64,000 bases of DNA from DATEDA01 sp963789885. GTDB lineage: Bacteria; Pseudomonadota; Gammaproteobacteria; Burkholderiales; SG8-39. This document shows, in pieces, positions 7,972 through 17,923 of this stretch; position 1 is the stretch's first letter; every line of letters starts with the position of its first letter. Both the position numbers and the translations under genes were made by a program. The notes below the pieces were generated by a model. It was not told where the DNA came from. It did no database searches and saw only the letters and a program-made list of their open reading frames with translations. Location: positions 86,555 to 150,554 of the forward strand of contig CAWBNB010000047.1 in the NCBI GenBank assembly GCA_963789885.1. Reading direction: 5' to 3'.

Positions 7972-9558
7972 CTACGCGTTCCACTCCGAGACGATGAATC
8001 GGAGCTTGCCCTTGATGCCCGGCGTCGTGCCGCTGTCGAAGTCGATCGGCACCTCGATCTTGTCGCCCTTCCCCTTCAGCGGGCGCCACGCGAGCGCGCT
8101 CGTCGCGACGCCGAGCTGGTCGGTCTGCCAGTCGTACTTCACGCTCCAGTCCTGGCCCTCGCGCTGGGGCGGAACCATCTCGATCACCACCGAGTCGCGG
8201 AAGAGGAACCCGCCCTCGTAGTGCTCGTTCACCCAGAGCTTGCGCTCGACCTCGTAGTCGGGCACGCGCACGCCGATCGTCATGCTGTAGGCGAGCGACG
8301 GCCGCTTCATGTTGACGCGCGCGCGGTTCGCCAGGAAGACGCTCGAGACGTAGAGCGTTACCGGTTTCTTTCCCTTCGCGGCCCGCCACTCCTTGTGACT
8401 GAGGCAGGCGACCGAGTCCTCCTCGGCGACGCGCCGGGTCAGGTACCAGAGCTTGCCGCGCGGCGACGCGAGGACGTCGATCTGGTAGAGCGCGTTCACC
8501 TCCTTGCCCGCATCGGCTTCGTCCTGCACCGCTTTCGGCAGGCGGATCTCCTCGATGTCGATCCAGAGATCGACCCGCACGTCGCCGAAGAGGAAGCGGA
8601 TCAGGTTCTGGTAGGCCTCCTCGCTGTTGACGATGCCGAAGAACCCGGAGTGCGCCCGATAGACGAACGCCTTCGCGACCGGCGCCGACATCTGGCCGTT
8701 CGCCTTCACGCCGCACAGCGTCGCGTTCTCGATGCGCACCAGGCCATCGCTGCCGTTTCCTGCGAAGGTCCGGGACAGGCCTTGCGCCGTCTCGTAGTCC
8801 GTGCGGTTGGTGCCGACGAGGCAGAACACCCGCTCGGACGGAAAGGCCTTCTCCGGCAGCCAGTCCACCCGGTCGGTCTTGCGGTACAGCTCCTCGAGGT
8901 CGAGGTACTCCGCCATCTTTGTCCGGCTGAAGTTCGAGATGTCGTTCACCGTGAGCCACTTCGGGACGTTGAGGCCCGCCAGGTCGATGCCGTTGTGGGG
9001 CGTCGCGTAGGTGAAGAGTTTGTCGACGTACTGGCGCGCCTTCGCCTTGTCGAGGGACGCGTTCTGCAGGAACGCGCGGCACACGAGGCCGCCCATGGAG
9101 TGCGCGACCAGATAGCAGCGGAAGTTCTCCGGCGTGACCTCGTTCGCGGGATCCATGCAGACGAGCTCGCGCACGCGCAGGACGAGCCGGCTCAGGCCGC
9201 GCGCGAATTCCTCGATATCGGGCGTCTCCCCCGCGCCGAGCAGGGTCGAGGCGGAGTCGTAGTAGCGGTAGATGACGATCGACCGGCGCGGGATCGGCCC
9301 GGTCCAGTCGTCGTCCAGGATGTCGTGCCCGTCCTCGAACACGTCCCGGTAGCCGAATTCGGACGCGAGGCGCACGACCGGCGACTCGAAGATGAACTTG
9401 CGCGGCGGCCGGCTCCGGTCGGCGGTGGCACGGTAGACGGTCGAGCCGAGGTTGAAGCCGCAGAAGGGGTCGACGGTGGTCTCGTCGATCTCGCCACGCG
9501 TCATCGCGTAGCCGCGGACGTAGATGAGCGGGTGAAACGGCGCGTCGTCGGCCGACAT
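7972..9558 (-). CDS. Alpha/beta-hydrolase of the lipase/PGAP1-like type, function unknown
   Basis: Predicted cytoplasmic serine hydrolase of 528 aa with no signal peptide. An N-terminal LIYVRGYAM segment resembles an oxyanion strand. The nucleophile elbow YLVAHSMGGLVCRAF puts Ser154 in A-H-S-M-G. A later DGLVRIENA plus RAHSGFFG may supply the acid and His. The C-terminal ~250 residues look like a beta-rich extra domain (ELWVNEHYEGG-like strands) that I cannot name. It stands alone, convergent with the M81 pair and divergent from the LacI-type regulator. The esterase/lipase label is an inference from the elbow motif only. Confidence 0.75.
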   Translation of the reverse strand: MSADDAPFHPLIYVRGYAMTRGEIDETTVDPFCGFNLGSTVYRATADRSRPPRKFIFESPVVRLASEFGYRDVFEDGHDILDDDWTGPIPRRSIVIYRYYDSASTLLGAGETPDIEEFARGLSRLVLRVRELVCMDPANEVTPENFRCYLVAHSMGGLVCRAFLQNASLDKAKARQYVDKLFTYATPHNGIDLAGLNVPKWLTVNDISNFSRTKMAEYLDLEELYRKTDRVDWLPEKAFPSERVFCLVGTNRTDYETAQGLSRTFAGNGSDGLVRIENATLCGVKANGQMSAPVAKAFVYRAHSGFFGIVNSEEAYQNLIRFLFGDVRVDLWIDIEEIRLPKAVQDEADAGKEVNALYQIDVLASPRGKLWYLTRRVAEEDSVACLSHKEWRAAKGKKPVTLYVSSVFLANRARVNMKRPSLAYSMTIGVRVPDYEVERKLWVNEHYEGGFLFRDSVVIEMVPPQREGQDWSVKYDWQTDQLGVATSALAWRPLKGKGDKIEVPIDFDSGTTPGIKGKLRFIVSEWNA

Positions 9559-9672
9559 GCGGGCCCCTCCCCGGGGCGGGTCGGTGGCCCGGAGCGCACC
9601 GACCGCCGCTAGCTAACGAGAGAACGGCGTGGAGATCAATACGCCCTCCGGGGTAGAACGGACTGGGGTTGA

Positions 9673-9686
9673 TGGTAGCGGTAACG
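9673..9686. promoter_or_regulatory. Degenerate LacI-type operator upstream of the regulator gene
   Basis: TGGTAGCGGTAACG matches 11 of 14 positions of the perfect palindrome TGGTAGCGCTACCA found twice before the dehydratase gene. It ends 24 bases before the regulator ATG, a good place for autorepression. The left half is exact and the right half decayed, suggesting a lower-affinity site. Confidence 0.6.
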
Positions 9687-9710
9687 TGCCGTCCGCGGTA
9701 TCATCGCCGC

Positions 9711-10754
9711 ATGCCACGCCGCTCCCCATCCGTACCCGCCCGCGAGCGCCGCGCCCGCCGCGGTAGCGGGCGCATCACGCTCGCGGAAGTCGCCAAGCTC
9801 GCCGGTGTGTCCGCGATCACTGCGTCGCGCGCGCTCAACACCCCCGACCGGGTCTCCCCCGACGCCCTGCACCGGGTGCGCGAGGCCATCGAGCGAACGG
9901 GGTACGTGCCCAACATGCTGGCGGGCGGCCTCGCCTCGACGCGAAGCCGCCTGGTCGCCGCGGTCGTACCGACGATCGCGGGCCCGGTCTTCCTCGAAAC
10001 GATCGAGGCGCTGACCGAGGCGCTTGCCGAGTCGGGGTACCAACTGATGCTCGGTCAGAGCGGGTATGCGAACTCGCGCGAGGATGCGCTCCTCGACGCG
10101 ATCATCGGCCGGCGGCCGGACGGCATCATGCTCACCGGCATCATGCGCTCGGCCGCAGGCCGTCGACGCCTGCTCGCCGCCGGCATTCCGGTGGTGGAAA
10201 CCTGGGACCTGACGCCCACGCCGATCGACATGCTGGTGGGTTTCTCCCATGAGAAGGTCGGGGTGACGGCCGCGGAGTATCTGCATGCGCACGGCCGCCG
10301 CCGGCTCGCGATCGTCACGGCGGACGACCCGCGCGCAGGCGTGCGCCGCGAGGGTTTTGTCCACACGGCCGGGCGCCTCGGCATCCCGGACGTGGCCGTC
10401 TGTACGGTGCCGGCTCCAAGCGCACTCGGGCACGGGCGCAGCGGGCTCGCCGACGTGCTCGCCCGCCGACCCGACGTCGATGCGGTGTTCTGCAGCTCCG
10501 ACGTCCTCGCGCTCGGCGTGATCACCGAGGCACAGGCGCGCGGCATTGCCGTCCCCGGCCGGCTCGCCGTGTTCGGGTTCGGCGACTTCGCGTTCGCGCG
10601 GGATACCTACCCGGCGCTCACCACGATTCGCATCGACGGCACCGGCATCGGCCGCCAGGCTGCCCGGTTCATCATTGACCGGGCGGAGGGACGGCCGGTC
10701 ACGGAACGCGTCGTCGACGTCGGTTTTTCGATCGTCCAGCGGGTGAGCGCCTGA
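9711..10754 (+). CDS. LacI family transcriptional regulator of the sugar-acid operon
   Basis: DNA-binding repressor with an N-terminal LacI helix-turn-helix (about residues 22-45: ITLAEVAKLAGVSAITASRA) and a periplasmic-binding-protein-like effector domain (RLVAAVVPTIAGPVFLE, DGIMLTG, AVFCSSDVLALGV). The 347-residue length and the motif resemble the gluconate-repressor (GntR) branch of LacI. The ATG at 9711 is preferred over an upstream TTG because the family starts shortly before the helix-turn-helix. It is followed by a promoter with two perfect palindromes, so it very probably controls the downstream catabolic operon and itself. Confidence 0.93.
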   Translation: MPRRSPSVPARERRARRGSGRITLAEVAKLAGVSAITASRALNTPDRVSPDALHRVREAIERTGYVPNMLAGGLASTRSRLVAAVVPTIAGPVFLETIEALTEALAESGYQLMLGQSGYANSREDALLDAIIGRRPDGIMLTGIMRSAAGRRRLLAAGIPVVETWDLTPTPIDMLVGFSHEKVGVTAAEYLHAHGRRRLAIVTADDPRAGVRREGFVHTAGRLGIPDVAVCTVPAPSALGHGRSGLADVLARRPDVDAVFCSSDVLALGVITEAQARGIAVPGRLAVFGFGDFAFARDTYPALTTIRIDGTGIGRQAARFIIDRAEGRPVTERVVDVGFSIVQRVSA

Positions 10755-10779
10755 GCCCGCAACCAGTCCCTTTTTCTGC

Positions 10780-10808
10780 TTGACAGGCTTTTCTGGTAGC
10801 GCTACCAT
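10780..10808 (+). promoter_or_regulatory. Sigma70-type promoter of the sugar-acid operon
   Basis: A consensus -35 box TTGACA (10780-10785) is separated by exactly 17 bp from a -10-like TACCAT (10803-10808). The -10 lies inside the first palindromic operator, so repressor and polymerase would compete. It is the best promoter match seen in the window and precedes the dehydratase ATG by about 65 bp. Confidence 0.8.
10794..10807. promoter_or_regulatory. LacI-type operator O1 (perfect palindrome)
   Basis: TGGTAGCGCTACCA is a perfect 14-bp palindrome with the central CG step common to LacI-family operators. It overlaps the spacer end and -10 box of the promoter. Its centre is 31 bp, about three helical turns, from the second palindrome, which fits cooperative binding on one DNA face. 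Confidence 0.85.
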
Positions 10809-10822
10809 GCGTGCGTTGGGTA

Positions 10823-10840
10823 TATGGTAGCGCTACCATA
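10823..10840. promoter_or_regulatory. LacI-type operator O2 (perfect 18-bp palindrome)
   Basis: TATGGTAGCGCTACCATA is a perfect 18-bp palindrome containing the same 14-bp core as O1. It lies just downstream of the expected transcription start (about 10815) and 34 bases before the dehydratase ATG, so binding would block elongation as well as initiation. Confidence 0.85.
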
Positions 10841-10874
10841 GATCAATTGATCGCAAACAAAGGAGGTCGCCCCG

Positions 10875-12608
<1,734 letters not shown>

Positions 12609-12646
12609 CCATCGCAGGACCCGCCGTGCCAAAGGAGATACCAAGG

Positions 12647-13633
12647 ATGAATCGACGGATGAACCGACGGATCGCTCTCGCCGGACTCGCCGCGGTCCTC
12701 GCGTGCGGTCCGCTCGCGGCGGTCGCCCAGAACTGGCCGACGCGGCCGATCACCTACGTCGTGCCGTTCACGCCCGGGGGGTCGACCGACGTCGTCGGCC
12801 GCACCGTCGCGCAGCAGCTCGCAACCGCCCTCGGCCAGCCGGTGGTGGTGGAGAACAAGCCGGGCGCGGCGGGCGCGGTCGGCGCGGGATCCGTCGCGAG
12901 ATCGAAGCCCGACGGCTACACGCTGCTCGGCGGCACGATCAGCACGCACGCGATCAACGCGAGCCTCTACAAGAACCTCCCGTACGACCCGATCAAGGAC
13001 TTCGAGCCGATCACGCTCGTGGGCTTCGTCCCGAACGCGCTGTTCGTCAATCCGCAGCTCGGCGTCAACTCGGTGCAGGAGCTGATCGCGCTCCTCAAGA
13101 AGGATCCGTCCAAGCGCGCGTTCGCGTCGTCGGGTGCCGGCACCTCGACCCATCTCGCCGGCGAGCTCTTCGCCGACCTGATCGGCGTGGAGCTGACGCA
13201 CGTGCCCTACAAGGGGAGCCCGCAGGCGCTGCAGGACGTGGTCGGCGGCCAGGTTCCGATCACGTTCGACCAGCTCACCGCCGGCGCGGCGCTCGCCAAG
13301 TCGGGCAAGCTCAAGATGCTCGCGGTGACCACGCCCAAGCGCACGCCGCTCGCGCCCGATACGCCGACGATGATCGAATCCGGGGTGCCGAAGTTCGAGT
13401 CGGTGTCCTGGCAGGCGATCTACGCGCCGAAGGGCACGCCGCAGCCGATCGTGCAGCGGCTGAACGCCGAGATCGTGAAGATCCTCAAGACGCCGGAGGC
13501 GCGCGAGCGCCTCGGCAACACCATCGGCATGGAGCTCGTCGGCAGCTCGCCGCAGGAGCTGACCGCGCTGATGCAACGCGAGATCCCGCGCTGGGCCGAG
13601 CTCGTGAAGAAGTCCGGCGCAACGCCCAACTGA
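12647..13633 (+). CDS. Bug-family periplasmic substrate-binding protein 1
   Basis: Periplasmic solute receptor of the tripartite tricarboxylate transporter (TctC/Bug) family. The ATG at 12647 has AAAGGAG 9 bases upstream. A signal peptide ends near AAVAQN. Family motifs follow: ITYVVPFTPGGSTDVVGR, VVVENKPGAAG and KPDGYTLLGG, later HVPYKGSPQALQDVVGG. The product is 328 aa. It is the first of four such receptors in this operon and sits between the dehydratase and the RraA-like gene. No TctA/TctB membrane genes are in the window, so it must use a distant permease or act otherwise. Confidence 0.93.
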   Translation: MNRRMNRRIALAGLAAVLACGPLAAVAQNWPTRPITYVVPFTPGGSTDVVGRTVAQQLATALGQPVVVENKPGAAGAVGAGSVARSKPDGYTLLGGTISTHAINASLYKNLPYDPIKDFEPITLVGFVPNALFVNPQLGVNSVQELIALLKKDPSKRAFASSGAGTSTHLAGELFADLIGVELTHVPYKGSPQALQDVVGGQVPITFDQLTAGAALAKSGKLKMLAVTTPKRTPLAPDTPTMIESGVPKFESVSWQAIYAPKGTPQPIVQRLNAEIVKILKTPEARERLGNTIGMELVGSSPQELTALMQREIPRWAELVKKSGATPN

Positions 13634-13665
13634 TCGCCACCGCACCGACTACCCAGGAGGACACC

Positions 13666-14382
13666 ATGGAGCTCAAACTCGACACCGTCAAGCGGCTGCG
13701 CGACGTCAGCACCGCGACCCTTTGCACGCAACTCTTCAAGCGCGGCTTCCGCAACGTCTACCTTCAGGGCGTCTCGCGCCTGACCAAACCGTCCGGCGGC
13801 AACCTGGTCGGCGCTGCGTTCACGGTGCGCAACATCCCGGCGCGCGAGGACATCGACCAGCTGAGCGCGTTCGAGAACCCCGAGCACCCGCAGCGCAAGG
13901 CGATCGAGAGCGTGCCGCCTGGTCACGTGCTGGTCATCGACACGCGCGGCGAGACGCGCGTCGCCTCCGGCGGCCAGATCCTCACCACGCGCCTCAAGGT
14001 GCGCGGCGCCGCGGGCCTGGTGTCCGACGGCCCGGTGCGCGACAGCGGCGAGATCGCGAAGATGGACTTCCCGGTCTTCTGCGCCGGCGGCAGCGCGCCG
14101 CTCAACCTGATCCATCACCACGCGATCGACCTCAACGTGCCGATCGGCTGCGGCGGCGTGGCGGTCTATCCGGGCGACGTGATCGTCGGCGACGAGGAGG
14201 GCGTGGTCGTGATTCCGGCGCACCTCGTCGACGAGGTCGCGGCCGATGCCGCCGAGCAGGAGAAGCTGGAGATCTTCCTGCTCGAGCGCGTGCAGAACGG
14301 CGCCGCGCTCCCCGGGACCTATCCGCCGAACGCCGCCACGCGCGCCGCGTACGAGGAGTGGCGCAAGAAGCGCAACGCCTGA
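13666..14382 (+). CDS. RraA-like protein (HMG/CHA-aldolase fold)
   Basis: Member of the RraA / 4-hydroxy-4-methyl-2-oxoglutarate aldolase superfamily, 238 aa, starting at an ATG with CAGGAGG upstream. It shows the fold's motifs: GNLVGAAFTVR, GHVLVIDTRGE, GAAGLVSDGPVRDSGEIAKM (the conserved Arg-Asp pair) and VYPGDVIVGDEEGVVVIP. In catabolic operons such proteins are usually aldolases or decarboxylases acting on oxo acids, whereas true RraA is shorter and inhibits RNase E. The operon context favours an enzymatic role here; the reaction is unknown. Confidence 0.85.
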   Translation: MELKLDTVKRLRDVSTATLCTQLFKRGFRNVYLQGVSRLTKPSGGNLVGAAFTVRNIPAREDIDQLSAFENPEHPQRKAIESVPPGHVLVIDTRGETRVASGGQILTTRLKVRGAAGLVSDGPVRDSGEIAKMDFPVFCAGGSAPLNLIHHHAIDLNVPIGCGGVAVYPGDVIVGDEEGVVVIPAHLVDEVAADAAEQEKLEIFLLERVQNGAALPGTYPPNAATRAAYEEWRKKRNA

Positions 14383-14394
14383 CCGGGAGCGAAC

Positions 14395-15405
14395 ATGGCG
14401 TCCATTCCTTCCCTCGCCTCGCCGCGACGCGCGGTCGTGCTCGCGGCCGTACTCGCAGTGGCGCTGCCGGCGCTGTCACCTTCCCGGGCGCAGGCCCAAG
14501 CCCCCTATCCGAACAAGACGGTCACCTTCATCGTGCCGTTCGCGCCGGGCGGTGGCACCGACATCACCGCCCGGACGGTCGCGGCCAAGCTCACGACGAT
14601 GTGGGGCGGGCCGACCGTGGTGGTGGAGAACCGCGGTGGTGCGGGCGGCATTCTCGGCGCGGACGCGGTGGCCAAGGCGCGCCCCGACGGCTACACGTTG
14701 CTGATCGCCAACGTCGGCACGCAATCGATCAACCCGACGCTCTACCCCAAGCTGCCCTACAACCCGGACACCGCCTTCGCGCCGATCTCGCTCATCTGTG
14801 AGCTGCCGTTCGTGCTGATGGCGAGCCCCAAGTTCGCGCCCAACACGGTGAAGGAGCTCGTGGCCTTCGCCAAGGCCAATCCCGACAAGGTGACCTACGC
14901 GAGCTCCGGTAACGGCGGCTCGCCGCACCTGACCGCGGAGCTTTTCCAGCTCGCCACCGGCACGAAGCTGGTGCACGTCCCCTACAAGGGCGGCGGACCG
15001 GCGATGACCGACCTCATGGCCGGCCACGTCGACCTGCTGTTCGCCTCGGTCCTGGAGTCGTCCGGCAACATCAAGACGGGCAAGCTCAAGGGCCTCGCCG
15101 TCACGCACGCCAAGCGCTCGCCCGCACTCCCCGACGTCCCGACGCTCGCCGAAGCGGGCGTCAAGAACGCCGAGTCGGGCTCGTGGATCGCGCTGCTCGC
15201 CCCGGCGGGCACGCCCGCCGCGATCGTCGACAAGCTTGCCGCTGACGTGAAGACGGTGGTGGCGGACCCTGGGGTGCGCGAGAAGCTGGTCGCGCAGGGC
15301 GCGGTGCCGGAGTCGAGCACGCCGGCGCAGCTGCAGGCCCTGATCGATGCCGACCGCGCGCGCTACGGGAAGATCATCCGCGACAAGGGTCTCAAGGTGG
15401 AGTGA
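14395..15405 (+). CDS. Bug-family periplasmic substrate-binding protein 2
   Basis: TctC/Bug-type receptor of 336 aa with a signal peptide ending near RAQAQAP. It has VTFIVPFAPGGGTDITAR, VVVENRGGAGG, RPDGYTLLIANVG and LVHVPYKGGGPAMTDLMAGH. It starts 12 bp after the RraA-like gene. It differs from the other three copies at the ligand loop (NVGTQSINPTLYP where the others have SSHAINPS or STHAINAS), so a different ligand is likely. Confidence 0.92.
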   Translation: MASIPSLASPRRAVVLAAVLAVALPALSPSRAQAQAPYPNKTVTFIVPFAPGGGTDITARTVAAKLTTMWGGPTVVVENRGGAGGILGADAVAKARPDGYTLLIANVGTQSINPTLYPKLPYNPDTAFAPISLICELPFVLMASPKFAPNTVKELVAFAKANPDKVTYASSGNGGSPHLTAELFQLATGTKLVHVPYKGGGPAMTDLMAGHVDLLFASVLESSGNIKTGKLKGLAVTHAKRSPALPDVPTLAEAGVKNAESGSWIALLAPAGTPAAIVDKLAADVKTVVADPGVREKLVAQGAVPESSTPAQLQALIDADRARYGKIIRDKGLKVE

Positions 15406-15479
15406 CGCCGTCGATGCCCGGTCCGATCTCGTCAGCCACGACGACGGCTTGGCGACAACCGATTGCAAAGGAGAACCCA

Positions 15480-16454
15480 GTGAAACGTCTTTTCTTCAGC
15501 TTCCTCGCGGCGGCGTGCGCCGTCGCGGCGGGCCCTGCGCTCGCGCAGGCCGACAAGTGGCCGCAGAAACCGATTACCTACATCGTGCCGTTCCCGCCCG
15601 GCGGCACCACCGACATCCTCGCGCGTGCGATCGCGCAGAAGCTGGGGCCCGCCCTCGGCACGACCATCGTCGTCGAGAACAAGCCCGGCGCCGGCGGAAA
15701 CATCGGATCCGACTTCGTCGCGAAGGCGAAGCCCGACGGCTACACGATCCTCGGCGGCACGATCAGCTCGCACGCGATCAATCCGAGCATCTACAAGAGC
15801 ATGCCGTACGACGCCGCCAAGTCCTTCCAGCCGATCACCCTGATCGGCACCAACGCGAACGTGCTGGTGGTCGGCGCCGCGAGCCCGTACAAGACGGTGC
15901 AGGACGTGATCGCGGCCTCGAAGGCGAAGCCCGGCAGCATTTCGTTCGCCTCGGCGGGCAACGGCACCTCGCAGCACCTGTCGGGCGAGCTGTTCAAGTC
16001 GCTCGCCGGCATCCAGATGGAGCACGTGCCCTACAAGGGGAGCGGTCCGGCGATCCAGGACGTGATGGCCGGCCACGTGCCGCTGATGTTCGACACGACG
16101 GTGGTGGCGGCTCCGCACATCCAGTCGGGCAAGGTGCGCGCGCTGGCGGTGACTTCCACCAAGCGCGTCAAGAGCCTGCCCAACGTCCCGACCATGGCCG
16201 AAGCCGGCGTGAAGGGCTACGAGATCGTCTCCTGGCAGGGAATCTTCGCGCCGGCCGGCACGCCGAAGGACGTCGTGCAGCGCCTGAACGGCGAGATCGT
16301 GAAGATCCTCAAGATGCCCGAGATGCGCGAGCGCCTGGAGGGTCTCGGACTCGACCCCGTCGGCGATACGCCGGAAGAGTTCGCTGCGTTCCAGAAGGCC
16401 GAGATCGCCAAGTGGGCGAAGGTCGTCAAGGACGCGAAGATCACCGCCGACTGA
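15480..16454 (+). CDS. Bug-family periplasmic substrate-binding protein 3
   Basis: TctC/Bug-type receptor. A GTG start at 15480 with AAAGGAG 6 bases upstream gives MKRLFFSF and a clean signal peptide ending GPALAQA; a longer reading from 15402 lacks both. Motifs include ITYIVPFPPGGTTDILAR, VVENKPGAGGNIG, KPDGYTILGGTISSHAINPS and HVPYKGSGPAIQDVMAGH. It is 324 aa and resembles copies 1 and 4 in the SHAIN ligand loop. It is immediately upstream of the aldehyde dehydrogenase. Confidence 0.92.
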   Translation: MKRLFFSFLAAACAVAAGPALAQADKWPQKPITYIVPFPPGGTTDILARAIAQKLGPALGTTIVVENKPGAGGNIGSDFVAKAKPDGYTILGGTISSHAINPSIYKSMPYDAAKSFQPITLIGTNANVLVVGAASPYKTVQDVIAASKAKPGSISFASAGNGTSQHLSGELFKSLAGIQMEHVPYKGSGPAIQDVMAGHVPLMFDTTVVAAPHIQSGKVRALAVTSTKRVKSLPNVPTMAEAGVKGYEIVSWQGIFAPAGTPKDVVQRLNGEIVKILKMPEMRERLEGLGLDPVGDTPEEFAAFQKAEIAKWAKVVKDAKITAD

Positions 16455-16476
16455 CGGCGAGAGAGGAGCGCGAGTC

Positions 16477-17907
16477 ATGCGCAGCAACTACATCGCCGGC
16501 GAGTGGGTCGCAGGCGCCGAGGCGACGCCGAACGTCAATCCGTCGGATCTCGCCGACGTGATCGACGAGTACGCGGTCGGCGATGCGGCGGCGGTCGATC
16601 GCGCGATCCTGGCGGCGCGCACGGCCTTCCCGAAGTGGTCTCTCGCCACCCCGCAGCAGCGCTTCGATGCGCTCGACGCAGTAGGCAGCGAGATCCTCGC
16701 TCGCAGGGCCGAGCTGGGCGAGCTTCTCAGTCGCGAGGAAGGCAAGACCCTGCCCGAGGGCATCGGTGAAGTCGTGCGCGCCGGCTCGATCTTCAAGTTC
16801 TTCGCCGGCGAGGCGCTGCGCACCGGCGGTGATGTCGTCCCGTCCGTGCGACCCGGCCTCGGTGTCGAGATCACCCGCGAGCCGTTGGGAGTCGTCGGGT
16901 TGATCGCACCGTGGAACTTCCCGGTCGCGATTCCGGCCTGGAAGATCGCCCCGGCGCTCGCCTACGGAAACTGCGTCGTGTTCAAGCCGGCCGAGCTCGT
17001 GCCCGGATCGGCGTGGGCGCTCGCGGAGATCCTCAGCCGCTCGGGGCTCCCCGCGGGTGTCTTCAACCTGGTGATGGGCCGCGGTTCGGTGATCGGTCAG
17101 GCGATCATCGATCATCCGGCGGTGGATGCGATCAGCTTCACCGGCTCGGTCGGAACCGGGCGGCGGGTCGCGGAAGCGGCGCTCAAGCGCATGGCGAAGA
17201 TGCAGCTCGAGATGGGCGGCAAGAACCCGCTCGTCGTGCTCGACGACGCCGATCTCGAGCAGGCGGTCGAAGTCGCCGTACAGGGTTCGTACTACTCGAC
17301 CGGGCAACGCTGCACCGCCTCGAGCCGGATCGTGGTCACCGCCGGTATCCACGACGCGTTCGTGAAGCGCCTGACCGAGCGCACGAAAGCGCTGGTGGTG
17401 GGCGATGCGCGCGACCCGAAGACCGAGATCGGCCCGGTGGTCGACGCACGGCAGCTCGAGCAGGACGAGCGCTACATCGCCCTCGGCAAGGACGAGGGGG
17501 CGAGGCTCGTCGCCGGGGGGCAGCGCTTGAAGCGGGCGAAAGAGGGTTTCTATCTGGCGCCGGCACTCTTCACCGACTGCTCGAATGCGATGCGCATCTG
17601 CCGCGAGGAGATCTTCGGCCCGGTGGCGGCGGTGGTGCGGGCGAAGGACTACGACGAAGCGCTCGCGGTCGCCAACGACACGCCGTTCGGGTTGACCGCC
17701 GGGATCTGCACCACCTCGCTCAAGCACGCGACGCACTTCAAGCGCCACGCCCAGGCAGGGATGGTGATGGTGAACGTCCCGACCGCGGGGGTGGACTACC
17801 ACGTCGCCTTCGGCGGGCGCAAGGGCTCGAGCTACGGGTCGCGCGAGCAGGGCCGCTACGCGGCCGAGTTCTACACCACCGTCAAGACTGCCTACACGCT
17901 GGCCTGA
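16477..17907 (+). CDS. NAD(P)-dependent aldehyde dehydrogenase, probably 2-oxoglutarate semialdehyde dehydrogenase
   Basis: Aldehyde dehydrogenase superfamily enzyme of 476 aa, ATG with AGAGGAG upstream. Catalytic residues are present: Asn147 in APWNFP, Glu245 in LEMGGKNP and Cys279 in GQRCTASS, with the coenzyme motif FTGSVGTGR. Its operon partners are a sugar-acid dehydratase and a DapA-family dehydratase candidate, the exact set that in the Weimberg pathway ends with oxidation of 2-oxoglutarate semialdehyde. The specific substrate is inferred from context; the family assignment is certain. Confidence 0.9.
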   Translation: MRSNYIAGEWVAGAEATPNVNPSDLADVIDEYAVGDAAAVDRAILAARTAFPKWSLATPQQRFDALDAVGSEILARRAELGELLSREEGKTLPEGIGEVVRAGSIFKFFAGEALRTGGDVVPSVRPGLGVEITREPLGVVGLIAPWNFPVAIPAWKIAPALAYGNCVVFKPAELVPGSAWALAEILSRSGLPAGVFNLVMGRGSVIGQAIIDHPAVDAISFTGSVGTGRRVAEAALKRMAKMQLEMGGKNPLVVLDDADLEQAVEVAVQGSYYSTGQRCTASSRIVVTAGIHDAFVKRLTERTKALVVGDARDPKTEIGPVVDARQLEQDERYIALGKDEGARLVAGGQRLKRAKEGFYLAPALFTDCSNAMRICREEIFGPVAAVVRAKDYDEALAVANDTPFGLTAGICTTSLKHATHFKRHAQAGMVMVNVPTAGVDYHVAFGGRKGSSYGSREQGRYAAEFYTTVKTAYTLA

Positions 17908-17923
17908 CCAGAGGAGAACGTCC

